DNA of 64,000 nt from Channallabes apus (GCA_030522415.1 CM060109.1:34044892-34108891), one strand, 5' to 3'. Positions 1-17,882 are shown, counted from the stretch's first letter. Numbers and translations are program-made. Notes: generated from the sequence alone by a model not told the origin.

Positions 1-790
1 TACTCATACACAAACACACACACACACTTGGGACATGTGCATCCCCACATAACTTTGTGTGTGCTTGCCTATCTGCTAATATGACTGTGTTAAATTGAGT
101 AATACATTTAATTTTTACTGTCATCAGTTGATCCATTTGATAAATATACAAGACAATGCCTCCTGTACAGAAACTGTACTGTAGTTATCGGTTTTAATTA
201 TTTAACATATTAAGGCCAGTGTTAGTACAATGAGAGACTTTAAAACCCAACATGACTGTTAAACTCACCATGAAGTCCTCTTATACTGTAAGTGTTTTCA
301 TTGTCATTTACTTTTTAATATATTAGTGATTTTACAATCAGTATTTGACTGGCTTATTTGTAGAGTAATTCAACAAATAACTTTTAAAATTACTGCAAAA
401 TTCATTCGTGAATATATTAATTTAAATAAGTTACTCTATCAAAATGCTTTGTCACACTTTGGGATGAATAATTGTTCATCCAAATAATAATAATAATAAA
501 TAATAATAAATAAAAAAACTCACATTAATGATGTAAAATATAATGACAAACCTAACCTTATTTTAAATATTAACAATTTGCATGTGTTCCCTTTCAAAGG
601 GTCACATATGACCAGGCACATTCACTCCTGCTAACAAATCAGCAAGTTCTTTTCCCCATACAATGTCAGCATGTCCTATTGTTTAATATACTCAACAATA
701 CATTCTCTGTGACACACAGTTACTTTGGCTGTCTGAGGAGCTAATTGGTAAAGGGTCTGGGCCTGAGCAGAGTAACTTTTTAACACCTGA
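1..790. other. 3' flank of pou1f1, no gene seen
   Basis: AT-rich sequence downstream of the minus-strand pou1f1 stop codon. It holds a short CA-rich stretch at the left edge and an AAT-rich stretch near 484-520. An ATTAAA polyadenylation-type hexamer on the minus strand at 682-687, about 105 bases past the stop, is a candidate 3' end signal. No coding exon was recognised. Confidence 0.5.
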
Positions 791-6874
<6,084 letters not shown>

Positions 6875-6966
6875 GTCTTTCTGTCTATCTTTGTCCTGAT
6901 GTCTCTGTGATCACCTGCACGGGCAGTATCAGGCCACCTGTGTGATTCATGCATGGCGTGTACAGG

Positions 6967-6974
6967 TATTTATA
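6967..6974 (-). promoter_or_regulatory. TATA box of pou1f1
   Basis: TATAAATA on the minus strand, about 95 bases 5' of the start codon. It predicts transcription starting near 6940 and a 5' leader of roughly 65 bases. Pit-1 genes of mammals also have TATA promoters. Confidence 0.7.
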
Positions 6975-6990
6975 CCAGCTTCTCCTTCAG

Positions 6991-7010
6991 ATTTGCTCAT
7001 CCATATTAAT
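6991..7010 (-). promoter_or_regulatory. POU-type site upstream of the pou1f1 TATA box (candidate autoregulatory site)
   Basis: The minus strand reads ATTAATATGGATGAGCAAAT, an AT-rich POU-like motif 17 bases upstream of the TATA box, about -55 from the predicted start. Mammalian Pit-1 promoters have a Pit-1 site at a similar distance for positive autoregulation. A second octamer-like motif (ATGCATGAAT) lies near 6940-6953, just past the TATA box. Function is inferred. Confidence 0.5.
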
Positions 7011-7014
7011 GCTT

Positions 7015-8095
7015 CCCTTCCCAGGGAGGGCTACATCAGGCCTCTTCAGTCTCCTAGAGCAAAAGCACAGTAATTAGGGCAAAAAGGGGTAACTTGACAC
7101 CCACCTCCCCATTTCCACTGTCCACGAGGGTTTCAGTTAATGCCCGTCACTGCTTACACAAATCCACTGTGATTGTTTATTGGCTAAACATGTACGAAGG
7201 CAGCCAATATTAAAATGCTGCATGATTTTCTTTAACATGTATACTATATGAAAGAAAAAAAGATGTTAATTAGAATAAGTTATATAAAATTATTCCTAAG
7301 ATTTAAAAATTAAACTTAGGTAGTCTTTGGTTATATACTGTATGAACACTATTTAATTATAACAATTTTATGTGTAATTTTATGTGAGGCATTTATGAAT
7401 CACCTTTAGTTTTCAGTCAATAAAAATCTGTTCATCTTTTATGCTTTACTTCTGTCACGTTTAGTGCAACTACAGGGAATCTTTCTGCAGTACAAGAAAT
7501 GTTTATCTAGGCTTTTATGTGTACAGCATGCCAGCTGGTAAGTGAGGATTAACATTTGAATGACTGCTATTCAGATAGTCCATTTGTCTAATTGTTAAAA
7601 GCACATGATTGAGTCTTGACTTGTCCTGCTTGTGATCATTTCACTCTTAAGGGAGTACTTAAGGGAGCAGGTGACTGGCCCTTCAAGATCTATGGCCACA
7701 CACAGCTGATCACCAGCTGAAGTAAAACTCTTCAGAGTCTTTGTGTTTGACAATGACATGTATTGTCAACATGTAATTGCATTCATTTTGGTAACTGCTC
7801 ATCTTTGTGAACTGTAGGGTTTTTACATTTAGATATGTAAATTAACATTTTTGTTAACATGTAACATTTTTTTTCATTACATCTGAATTTAAAGATCATT
7901 CCTATTTTTAAAGTACTGTAGATATTTGGTGTTGTAAAAGACCTTGCAAGATAAAAATGCATGTTCCACATGGCCATGTGTGTTTGTCTATATATATAGA
8001 CAGAGTGCACACTGACCAATGGCTCCGCATCCCCATCTTGACATCTTCCTATCATAGCCAGAAATAACCTTTCCAACAAATTGTGCTACAGTAGC
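7015..8095. other. Upstream flank of pou1f1, nothing coding
   Basis: AT-rich intergenic sequence. The part nearest the promoter may hold more regulatory sites, but none was identified with confidence. Confidence 0.4.
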
Positions 8096-8099
8096 TGTT

Positions 8100-8655
8100 A
8101 GGTGGCATTGACCCAAGCAGCGTCACCATTGCTTCCAATACAGAATAAGGAGTAAGACCTGCTATTCTGGAGATGCTCTAACCTACCTTATTAGCTATCG
8201 CAATGTGGTCCTTGTCAAAGTCTCCCAGTTCTTATGCTTATTCCAGATTTCCTGCTTCTAGCACATCAATGTTGAGAACTGACTGTTCACCTGCTGCCTG
8301 ATATATTCATTCATTCATCTTCTATACCGCTTTATCCTGTATTTAGGGTCGCGGGGACCTGGAGCCTATCCCAGGAGACTCAGGGCACGAGGCAGGGTAC
8401 ACCCTGGACGGCATGCCAATCCATCGCAGGGCACACACACACTCATTCATTCACACACTATGGTCAATTTTGGGAACGCCAATTAGCCTAATCTGCATGT
8501 CTTTGGACTGTGGGAGGAAACGGGAGTACCCGGAGGAAACCCACCAAGCACGGGGAGAACATGCAAACTCCATGCACACAGAGACGGGAATGATATACCC
8601 CACCCCAATATAAGAAGATAATCATTGTTATTCATGTCATCTGTCAGTGCTGTGT
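8100..8655. mobile_element. Tc1/mariner-derived MITE split by a SINE
   Basis: The two halves (8100-8305 and 8591-8655) match the terminal part of a very common vertebrate Tc1-type repeat: CAATGTTGAGAACTGACTGT, CACCTGCTGCCTGATATA, and on the right AGATAATCATTGTTATTCAT. A SINE sits between them. Confidence 0.6.
8306..8590 (-). mobile_element. Mermaid-like SINE, 5'-truncated
   Basis: Same family as 3241-3556, but the tRNA-like head is missing. The 3' tail is (GAAT)n on the minus strand at 8306-8317. Target duplication TGATATA at 8299-8305 and 8591-8597. It split an older Tc1 MITE. Confidence 0.85.
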
Positions 8656-8659
8656 GTGT

Positions 8660-9235
8660 TTGTGTGCTTGTGGTCATAATTCAATTTTAGCCTCATCTGA
8701 CCTGCATTTTTGCAAAGCTCAGTAATGACTGCATGTGGACTTTGTTGAGGAGTGGCATTTTTTTTTGCAAACCTCCCATACAAGCTACATTTGTGGGGAA
8801 TTTGTGATATTGTTGTAACATGCACACAATGACTACCCTTTGTCAGAAATTCCTGCAACTGCTTCAGAGCTGCTGTAGTCTCTCTGATAATTTTTTTCCT
8901 GGCTCTTCCATACAGTTTGGAGCTACATCCCGATCCAGGGATGTACACTTTACATTTTTAATAATAAACTTCACTGTGCTTCTAGACCATGATAAAGCCT
9001 TCCACAACTTTATCCTGAAGCTCTTGTGACAGTGCCTTGCCACCCACAGTTGATTGTTTTTTCAGTTGCACAACTAGGGACTAAACTGCTCCAGTTTTTT
9101 TATGCTCTACTAACTGAAATGACCACAGCTGATCACAATTAAATGGCTTTGTGTGTCATTGAAAACATGATTAGCTTCACTTAAATTAGTTTTTGAAGTC
9201 ATTTTAGGACAGGGGTGGTCCTTTTCCAAATCAGT
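8660..9235 (-). pseudogene. Tc1/mariner transposase relict (N-terminal half)
   Basis: The minus-strand translation includes GRARKKIIRETTAALKQLQE, then HCVHVTTISQIPHKCSLYGR, typical of the second helix-turn-helix of fish Tc1 transposases, up to the start of the catalytic domain. Frame breaks on both sides; no DDE domain remains. Confidence 0.65.
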
Positions 9236-9252
9236 GATTCTGTTTATATATA

Positions 9253-9797
9253 CACTACCGTTCAAAAGTTTTAGATCACTTGCAAATTTCTTTGTTTTTG
9301 TTTAGTGATTTATTTTCTGCATTCTACAACAATACTGGGGATTTCAAAACTATAAAATAACACATATGGAATTAGATAATTACGTAACAACAACAAAAAC
9401 AACAGTTAGTTGTTATTTTAAGACACAGAGGTCAGCCTTTCTGTAATAGTTCTTGCAAGAACAGTATTGTCAAGTGCATTTGCAAAATCCGTCAAGCACC
9501 ATAAAGAAACTGGCTCTCATGAAGGCCGTCCCAGGAGGGCGAGACCAAAACCTACTCTAAATGAACGAGAAGTTCATTTAGAGTTATCAGCCAAAAAAAT
9601 GACCAATTAACAGTACCTCAGATTAGAGGGGTTATGAAGTCTTTACAGAGCAGAAGTAGCAGACACATCTCAATATCAAGTGTTAAACTGTTAATTTTTT
9701 GGACGCCTTCAGCATTCCTTTACAGTGTAGAAAGAAATAAAAATCAGGAACGATCATGGAGTTAGAAAGTGATCTAAAACTTTTGAACAGTAGTGTG
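9253..9797. mobile_element. Tc1/mariner MITE with inverted ends
   Basis: The ends are inverted repeats flanked by TA: left CACTACCGTTCAAAAG with TTTTAGATCACTT, right AAGTGATCTAAAACTTTTG with AACAGTAGTGTG. Inside is a remnant of a transposase N terminus (KETGSHEGRPRRARPKP). A second copy is at 54300-54818. A stray extra copy of the end repeat follows at 9802-9830. Confidence 0.8.
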
Positions 9798-9842
9798 TAT
9801 ATACTGTTCAAAAATTTTAGATCACTTTATAATATATATATA

Positions 9843-11374
9843 CAGTGGTGTGAAAAACTATTTGCCCCCTTCCTGATTTCTTATTCTTTTGCATGTTTGT
9901 CACACTTAAATGTTTCTGCTCATCAAAAACTGTTAACTATTAGTCAAAGATAACATAATTGAACACAAAATGCAGTTTTTAAATGAAGGTTTATGCTATT
10001 AAGGAAGGAAAAAACCTCCAAATCTACATGGCCCTGTGTAAAAAAGTGATTGCCCCCCTTGTTAAAAAATAACTTAACTGTGGTTTATCACACCTGAGTT
10101 AAATTTCTGTAGTCACCCCCAGGCCTGATTACTGCCACACCTGTTTCAATCAAGAAATCACTTAAATAGGAGCTACCTGACACAGAGAAGTAGACCAAAA
10201 GCACCTCAAAAGCTAGACATCATGCCAAGATCCAAAGAAATTCAGGAACAAATGAGAACAAAAGTAATTGAGATCTATCAGCAGTCTGGTAAAGGTTATA
10301 AAGCCATTTCTAAAGCTTTGGGACTCCAGCGAACCACAGTGAGAGCCATTATCCACAAATGGCAAAAACATGGAACAGTGGTGAACCTTCCCAGGAGTGG
10401 CCACCGACCAAAATTACCCAAAGACTCCACGACTCCACCATAATAAAGAGACTGGGCAAAAACAGCCTGCATGGCAGATTTCCAAGGCGCAAACCACTTT
10501 TAAGCAAAAAGAACATTAAGGCTCGTCTCAATTTTGCTAAAAAACATCTCAATGATTGCCAAGACTTTTGGGAAAATACCTTGTGGACCGATGAGACAAA
10601 AGTTGAACTTTTTGGAAGGTGCGTGTCCCGTTATATCTGGCGTAAAAGTAACACAGCATTTCAGAAAAAGAACATCATACCAACAGTAAAATATGGTGGT
10701 GGTAGTGTGATGGTCTGGGGTTGTTTTGCTGCTTCAGGACCTGGAAGGCTTGCTGTGATAGATGGAACCATGAATTCTACTGTCTACCAAAAAATCCTGA
10801 AGGAGAATGTCCGGCCATCTGTTCGTCAACTCAAGCTGAAGCGATCTTGGGTGCTGCAGTAGGACAATGACCCAAAACACACCAGCAAATCCACCTCTGA
10901 ATGGCTGAAGAAAAACAAAATGAAGACTTTGGAGTGGCCTAGTCAAAGTCCTGACCTGAATCCTATTGAGATGTTGTGGCATGACCTTAAAAAGGCGGTT
11001 CATGCTAGAAAACCCTAAAATAAAGCTGAATTACAACAATTCTGCAAAGATGAGTGGGCCAAAATTCCTCCAGAGCACTGTAAAAGACTCGTTGCAAGTT
11101 ATCGCAAACGCTTGATTGCAGTTATTGCTGCTAAGGGTGGCCCAACCAGTTATTAGGTTCAGGGGGCAATTACTTTTTCACACAGGGCCATGTAGGTTTG
11201 GATTTTTTTTCTTCCTAAATAATAAAACCCCTCATTTAAAAACTGCATTTTGTGTTTACTTGTGTTATCTTTGACTAATAGTTAAATGTGTTTGATGATC
11301 AGAAACATTTTGTGTGACAAACATGCAAAAGAATAAGAAATCAGGAGGGGGGCAAATAGTTTTTCACACCACTG
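9843..11374 (+). mobile_element. Tc1/mariner transposon, near full length, TA target duplication
   Basis: Both ends match as inverted repeats (CAGTGGTGTGAAAAACTATT at left, its complement at right ending at 11374), each flanked by TA. The repeats are long: a second homologous block near CATGGCCCTGTGTAAAAAAG lies about 185 bases in on each side, the IR/DR layout. It encodes one transposase, damaged as described at 10222-11156. Confidence 0.9.
10222..11156 (+). pseudogene. Tc1-like transposase with few lesions
   Basis: A cut-and-paste transposase with a DD34E catalytic core. MPRSKEIQEQMRTKVIEIYQ opens the first helix-turn-helix, and AISKALGLQRTTVRAIIHKW the recognition region, followed by GRP-like hook sequence. 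A frame shift and small deletion near 10430-10445 moves the frame to GRFPRRKPLLSKKNIKARL. The catalytic blocks are WTDETKVELFG (first Asp), DNDPKHT (second Asp) and [11 protein letters not shown] (Glu). A TAG replaces a sense codon just before DNDPKH (10861), and a TAA interrupts after HARKP. The frame then runs to the natural C terminus GGPTSY at 11156. So there are three breaks, with all catalytic residues kept. Confidence 0.9.
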
Positions 11375-11385
11375 TATACTGTATA

Positions 11386-12270
11386 CACTCAGCAAAAAAA
11401 GAAACGTCCTATGACTTTCAACTGTTTTTCCTTTCAGTAAACTTAATCTGTAAATATTTGTATGAACACTAAAAGAGTCAACACCATAAGACATAAACTA
11501 AAAATGTTTCACAATGTGTCCCTGAATGAAGGGAGGCTCAAAATCAAAAGTACCAGTCAGTATCTGGTGTGGCCACCAGCTGCTTGAAGTACTGCAGTGC
11601 ATCTCATCGTCATGTCAGTTCTTGCTGTGAGATGGAGGACTCGGGCAGTTGTTGTGGCCATCCTGTACCTGTCACGCAGGTGTGATATTCGGATGTACCA
11701 ATCCTGTGCAGGTGTTGTTACACGTGGTCTTCCACTGCGAGGATGATGAGCTGTCTTAGGCGTCTCACAGTGCGGACATGGCAATTTATTGCCCTAGCCA
11801 CATCAGCAGTCTTCATGCCTCCCTGCAGCATGCCTAATGCACGTTCACGCAGATGAGCAGGGACCCTGGGCATCTTTCTTTGGGTGTTTTTCACAGTCGG
11901 TAGACAAGTCTCTTTAGTGTCCTGCGTTTTTAGAACTGTCTTACATTACATTTACATTTAGGCATTTGGCAGACGCTCTTATCCAGAGCGACTTACATTT
12001 ATATCTCATTATACATCTGAGCAGTTGAGGGTTAAGGGCCTTGCTCAAGGGCCCAACAGTGGCAACTTGGTGGTTGTGGGGTTTGAACCTGGGATCTTCC
12101 GAACCGTAGTCCAATGCCTTAACCACTGAGCTACGGTTGGTTAATTGAACATGCATGGAAAACATTGTTTAAACCCTTTACAATGAAGATCTGTAAAGTT
12201 ATTTGGATTTGTACAACATTATTGTTGAAATACACAGTCCTGAAAAAGGGACGTTTCTTTTTTTGCTGAG
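11386..12270 (-). mobile_element. Second Tc1-type element, internally deleted, with a SINE inside
   Basis: Inverted ends CTCAGCAAAAAAAGAAACG (left) and its complement (right, to 12270), flanked by TA. The minus strand encodes only transposase N-terminal pieces: MPRVPAHLRERALG near the right part, then RSGRPRVTTPAQDWYIRISH, from a different Tc1 family than the neighbour at 9843. The catalytic domain is absent, so it depends on another copy to move. Confidence 0.8.
11943..12137 (-). mobile_element. tRNA-derived SINE (second family)
   Basis: The minus strand starts GTAGCTCAGTGGTTAAGGC (A box) and has GGTTCAAACCCC (B box). The body includes GGGCCCTTGAGCAAGGCCC, and the 3' part GTCGCTCTGGATAAGAGCGT ends in AAATGTAAATGTAA. 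A second copy is at 36271-36465. It interrupts the Tc1 element around it. Confidence 0.85.
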
Positions 12271-12463
12271 TATATAAGTTTTTTTTTTTGACAAGTTTTA
12301 TGGATGTTACAAATTGCCCTGAATAAATATAGCTGGATAAAACAAAAACTGTCTCTGTCTTCATTTCAGGCTTCAAAATCTTCAAAACATTTAGCAAAAT
12401 GTGATTATTTTAAAGGGAAGTGATCATTTTCTACACCCACTCTGTCTTTCTATCTCTCCATAT

Positions 12464-12497
12464 AGGTAGGTAGATAGGTAGGTAGATAGATAGATAT

Positions 12498-12532
<35 letters not shown>
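12464..12532. repeat. (GATA)n microsatellite
   Basis: A mixed TAGG/TAGA tetranucleotide run, becoming pure GATA at its right end. Confidence 0.95.
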
Positions 12533-14480
12533 CTGAAACTGTACAATTTTAATTTAAATATATTCATTTCTTCATAAATGGCATGATGTGACTTGTGCCT
12601 GAGGTGTTTTATGGCACTTCATGGTGTACTGATAACATAGGCTGTGAACTGATGATTGGCTTTTAAATCCAAGGGGCTCCTCTCAGAAAAGTGACATATT
12701 GGAAAAAGCTCCATGTGAGTGTGCTTTTTATAAACAGAGAAACAGAGACAGGCAGGAGGCATAAACAGCAACTAAACCCATTTCCCATGAAAATTGACAA
12801 AAGGACAGTGATTTAAGAGAGTAGGGCAATGTTTAGTGGTTCGCTTAGCCTAAATCCTTGCTTACTGAGCCCTTATAGCCTTCCAGACTAACAAGGCACT
12901 GCTGCACAAAGCCTCTGGTCTTAATTATCATGGGGAGAGTTGAACGAAGGCCTGGAGTCATCCTCTTGCACCTGTTCCAGCCTGCTGTCTCTCATGGCCA
13001 GACACGGTGACACCTCAAACCTTTACAGTACAGGAGTCACTTTACCCAGGTCTCTAGTGGGAACAGCAGCTACACACACCTTCTCACAGGTATCACAGCT
13101 TAGCTACTTAATACACATTTATGTAGTATAGAAATGTAAGTCATATAGATCTTGTGTACATTATGTATGGAAATATTTTTTTATTTTGTCTTATTTAATT
13201 ACTAACACTACACTTTTCCAAAAATGAATCTCAATCCAGTATCCATATATTATTAACATTTTATATAAAAATATTAATCCATTAACATACTTCAATGCAA
13301 TGTGAATATTAATTAACACAAACTTTCTTGGCACTGTGTACTTTTGACCAAAAAAAAAAAAAAAAAAAGTGACTCCTGTACTTTAAACAGCTGTTGGCTG
13401 CTACACTTGATTGCCTGAAAATTAATCAAGTGGCTGTGATAAATGTCATCTGAAAAACAGGCCACAGCTCCCAGGTTTAATTTCTTAATTATGCAAACAT
13501 GAACAACTGTGGAGCTCAGTGTACTGATGAATATCAAGACAACCGTACATTTAATTCCTAAAACATCTGCCTGGAGGGATCAGTGACTCAGTTTTCACTG
13601 AATAACCAGGAAAAACAGTGGCAATGAAGATAATTTCATCATCATATTCAATATCTTGCAGGATACTGAAAAGTTAGGCAGGAGGCCAAGCAAGGCAGCT
13701 CTAATTTCATAGGTGCACAGTGGTTTGCAGAGTTTATTTTTTATTTGCAAATGTTCCGATTTTTACCATTAATGGAATTATATATATTAACACAAACAGG
13801 ATTGTTTAAAGGATAAATAGATTTAATATACAGTATGTTCTGATGCATAGCCATTATGGGTTGTTCAATCATCAAAGTTTTTAATCCCACATTAATTAGT
13901 TTAATATACAATATAATAGTTATATATACAATATAAGCAACATTGCTACAATCTATTTTATTATTTCTCCCAGCTAATCACTTACTTGGGGGTCCTGAAT
14001 GCTTAAAAGTCTTTGTGTAGTAATCAGTGTTTGGTGTTACAGTTTTTATGCAGCAAGTCAAATACCTTATTCATTCTTTGTTCCATTTTCATCATAGTCT
14101 CCTTACAGTCTGCAGCGAATTAACATAGAATTGAATTTACAAATCAGCTTGGAGTAAGCTAGAATATTTTATCCCTTTTAAAAAGCAAATAATACCTGGT
14201 GTTTTCTTTCTTCCTTCTTTTTACAGTGATAAAAAGTATCAGACTTTTTTGACCTATGTGGGATTTGTGGAGATCACAATCACAATTTATTATTATTATT
14301 ATTATTATTTTTTTTTACAGCTTTTTAAAAAGCTTTGTCCTCATATTTAATGCAATACAGCTAACAAGCAATATATTACTAACCCCCCCCAAAAAAATGT
14401 TTTTATTTTATTACATTTATTAAAAAAAAAAAAAAAAAACAGTTTAAAGGACATGTGAGCATACTGCACTAATAGGAATT
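12533..14480. other. AT-rich intergenic stretch, no gene
   Basis: Noncoding, with homopolymer A/T runs (13351-13368 and 14420-14440) and a short ATT run near 14288-14310. No element ends or coding frames were recognised. Confidence 0.45.
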
Positions 14481-14484
14481 GGGG

Positions 14485-14740
14485 CTAGGTAAAGCCCCCA
14501 AAGATCCCAGGACGCACGAAGGGGGTACACCCTGGACAGGGTGCCAATCCATTGCAGGGCATACATACACTATGGGTAATTTGGAAACGCCAATTTGGAC
14601 TGTGGGAGGAAACCAGAATACCCAGAGGAAACCCACCAAGCACATGGAGAACATGCACACGCCACACACAGACCTGAGGCAGGAATTGAACCCTCAATTC
14701 TGGTAGTGTGAGTCTAAAGTGCTAACCACTACACTGTCCA
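14485..14740 (-). mobile_element. Mermaid-like SINE, diverged copy
   Basis: Shares GGGTACACCCTGGACAGGG, GGAGAACATGCACACGCC-type and GTGCTAACCACTACACTGT blocks with the copy at 3241-3556. Internal deletions and several changes indicate an older insertion. Confidence 0.7.
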
Positions 14741-14744
14741 GAAC

Positions 14745-15259
14745 TGTCAACTGACCAGTGATATTAGAAAAAAAGACTTTTTGCAATAAACACAAAGATG
14801 CAAATTTAGGTTTATATTATTTAATTTAGGTTAATTTAGGTATTTTGGAGCACTTTAAGACCTTATGGATAACTTAAAGTTCTCATAGCAGGAAATAAAA
14901 GTATTACAGTACTTATTATAAAAATGTTCCTCTCATATACATATACTGTTTAAAGTCTTGATCTACCCATCATTTCTTCATATTAAATTTACTTTTTAAT
15001 GTATTTAGATTAACTTAATATATGTTTGTATGGAAATTATATAGATTAAGTATAATTAATTAGGACAAATGTTTTACTGAAATAGGCTTTTTTCCTCTTC
15101 TTTTGTTATTAGTGAAAATACATCAAACCCTTAAACTTTCATAGGTAAAACAGTTCAGTGTCTTATTATCAGATAAAAATAAATGCAATTTGGTACTCAA
15201 TGTTCCTCACAAAGAATTAAAACATTTGTTGTCAAATTCCCTATAAAAGACAGGCCCAT
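14745..15259. other. AT-rich flank of gypsy-1
   Basis: No genes or repeats recognised. The last five bases, CCCAT, form the left side of the imperfect gypsy-1 target duplication (TCCAT on the right). Confidence 0.5.
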
Positions 15260-15860
15260 TGTAACACCTGTAACACCTGTACCACCACGAACCAGGGAGA
15301 TAAGGTCTGGGTCACCGGATTACTGAGCCGCAACCTTGTCTCCCCCTAGTGTGTCTACGTAGGTATGTCTCCCCATCACTAATAATGTGCACCTGTGTCA
15401 TTCCCTGTGTGTTGCTATTAAAGCCAGTCGAACCCGTAGAGCTATTGTCCGTTCACTGTTTGTCACCACTTCTGATTGATGCACGACTGCTCCTCAAGCC
15501 TGTCTCCTTGTTCTCTTCTCCAGAACTGATCTTAGTCTCCTTGGTTGGGGTAAGGCCGGCAAAACCGGCGCCTGCTGTCTAAACCAAAACTAAGAACACA
15601 GGATGCGTCCTTCATGCAAGGAACTGTAGTTATTTCATTTGAAATCACTTGCTTATGTGTATGTGTGTGTATACGTGCCAGATCACAGGAGAAGAGCCAC
15701 GAGAAGCAAGTCCTGAGTTGGAGCTTTGTTTTGCCTGTTTTTATTTACATTTTGATCATTTTCAAAGAAAAGACTGAATAAGACAACCAAATAAACTGTG
15801 TGCCTTTTCACCTGAAAACCTGCATTCTTTGCGTCCTTTAATCTCCCAGTAGACATGACA
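15260..15860 (+). repeat. Gypsy-1 5' LTR
   Basis: Starts TGTAACACC and ends ATGACA. The first ten bases are tandemly repeated in this LTR but not in the other. The TATA box is altered to TATTAAAG at 15416, where the 3' LTR has TATAAAAG. A polyadenylation signal AATAAA is at 15790-15795. Confidence 0.9.
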
Positions 15861-15871
15861 GATGAGCGGAC
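15447..15871 (+). promoter_or_regulatory. Gypsy-1 predicted self-primer (15447-15455) and primer-binding site (15863-15871)
   Basis: GTCCGTTCA at 15447-15455 begins 31 bases after the TATA position. TGAGCGGAC at 15863-15871, two bases after the LTR, pairs with it over nine bases, with one G:U. No TGG-starting tRNA primer site is present. This fits self-priming by the RNA's own 5' end, as known in Tf1. Confidence 0.65.
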
Positions 15872-15913
15872 CTTCATGGACGCAGCAGGAGTACCCCTGC
15901 CTGAAGAAAACCC

Positions 15914-17609
15914 GGTGAGGGAAGCTAAGGGATGGTTCCGACAGCGAACTGAATCACACTTCCATCAGGGTGACACATGCCGCATGTGGCACGGATTCCG
16001 CACAATCACGGACTACAAGGTTGCCAAAGACACCACGACGATCGCAGCCGACTCTGTATTCGCCAACGAGTTGAACGCATTCTTCGCCCGGTTCGAGGTT
16101 AGCCAGGCGGCTAATGCTAGCAGCCTGGTGACTGAGAATGATGACATCATCAGCGAGGATTGCGTCATCAGCATCGCAGAGCACGATGTTCGCACGGCGC
16201 TGAGGAGGGTGAACACCAGGAAAGCGGCAGGTCCAGATGGCATCTCTGGGCGCCTGCTGCGCTGCTGCGCTGACCAGCTGTCAGGTGTGTTCACCTGTAT
16301 CTTTAATGAGTCCCTGGCGAAGTCTGTGGTCCCGGCGTGTTTCAAGAGATCCACCACTGTCCCCGTGCCCAAGACCAACAAACCCTCATGCCTGAATGAC
16401 TACCGGCCTGTTGCACTGACATCAATGGTCATGAAGGTTTTTGAGGGTCTGCTAAAAAACATCATCTCCTCCCCCATCCCCAGCTCCATAGATCCACTTC
16501 AGTTCGCCTACCGCCCCAACAGATCCACAGAGGATGCCATCTCCCATGTTCTGCACACCACTCTCAGCCACGTGGACAAGAAGCAAGGTAACTATGTGAG
16601 ATTGCTGTTTATAGATTACAGCTCTGCTTTCAACACAATAGTGCCTAACAGACTGTTCACAAAGCTGAGAGATCTAGGACTTAACAAACGCTTGTGTGCC
16701 TGGGTGTTGGACTTCCTCTCGGACAGATCTCAAGTGGTGAGAGTGGGCAAGTGCTTCTCCAGCAGCATCACCATCAACACAGGTGCTCCACAGGGATGTG
16801 TTCTCTCTCCACTGCTATACTCCCTTTACACTTCAGACTGTGTGGCCATGTTCGACTCCAACACCATCGTTAAGTTTGCTGACGATACGGTGGTGCTGGG
16901 CTTCATCTCCAACAACGATGAGTTGGCCTACATAGATGAAGTGGAGAACCTGGCACTATGGTGTGAAGAAAACTGCCTCCGACTGAACGTCAGTAAGACG
17001 AAGGAGCTGGTGGTGGACTTCAGAAGGGGACAACTGGACCACAAACCCCTCATCATCAATGGAGCTCCAGTGGAGAGAGTGAGCAGCTTCAAGTACTTGG
17101 GCGTCCACATCTCCGAGGATCTGACTTGGACTGAGCATATCTGTGCTCAGACAAAAAGGGAAAAGCAGCGTCTGTACCACCTGAGGCAGTTGAGGAAGTT
17201 TGGGGTTTCCCCTGCTGTCCTTAAGACTTTCTACTCGGGTGCTGTTGAGAGCATCCTCACACAGAACATTTCATCCTGGTTTGGGAATAGCTGTGTACAG
17301 GACAGGAAAGCCCTCCAGAGAGTGATCCGGGCAGCTGAACGCTGCTGCAGGTTAACTCTCCCCTCCATGCAGGACATCTACACCAGGAGATGTAAAACCA
17401 GGGCAGCTCGAATCATTGAAGACTTGTCGCACCCCAATAACAGACTGTTCAAACTTCTCCATTCAGGCAGAAGGTTCCGGGTCATTATGGCCAAAACGGA
17501 GAGACTCAGGAGGAGTTTTTATCCACAGGCGATTAGACCCCTCAACCAGGATGTGCCACTCTCCCGTTCACAGGACTATTATCAGTTCACCCACACACTG
17601 CTGTGCTGA
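15914..17609 (+). pseudogene. LINE reverse transcriptase (truncated at the N terminus)
   Basis: A target-primed reverse transcriptase of a non-LTR retrotransposon. The open frame has no stop from the insertion point to TGA at 17607-17609, about 564 residues. Landmarks in order: RKAAGPDGISGRLLR (motif 1 region), NDYRPVALTS, FAYRPNRSTEDAI, LLFIDYSSAFNTI (motif A Asp), TGAPQGCVLSPLLYSLY (motif B), VKFADDTVVLGF (catalytic FADD), and FKYLGVHISEDLTW (motif D/E). The C-terminal domain follows, ending QFTHTLLC. The start codon upstream at 15855 belongs to the host element, not the LINE. The intact frame suggests a younger insertion than its host, whose own genes carry several breaks. Without its endonuclease half the copy cannot move by itself. 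Confidence 0.9.
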
Positions 17610-17882
17610 CATTCCACACTGCACACTGCACTTTAGTCTGGACTGTAAGCATTACTTGCACTAACATTTTATCCTGCTCATATACACACTTTATTATTAT
17701 GTTTACATTTGCACCCCCCCTTTTTTTTCTTTTTTTTCCCAATTTCAATTTCTATTTATAGATTATTTCTTTTGTTTCTTGTTATTTGCACAAAATAGGA
17801 GCGGTTCAGGATACATTTCACTGCGTGTTGTACTTGTATAACTATGCATGTGACAAATAAAGAATCTTGAATCTTGAATCTT
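15914..17882 (+). mobile_element. LINE of the L2/CR1/Rex1 group, 5'-truncated, inside gypsy-1 gag
   Basis: The insertion is bounded by an 8-bp target duplication GAAAACCC (15906-15913 and 17883-17890). It lacks the endonuclease domain. It ends in a tail of three TTGAATC-type repeats after AATAAAGAATC. The empty site would keep the gag frame open. Confidence 0.88.
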
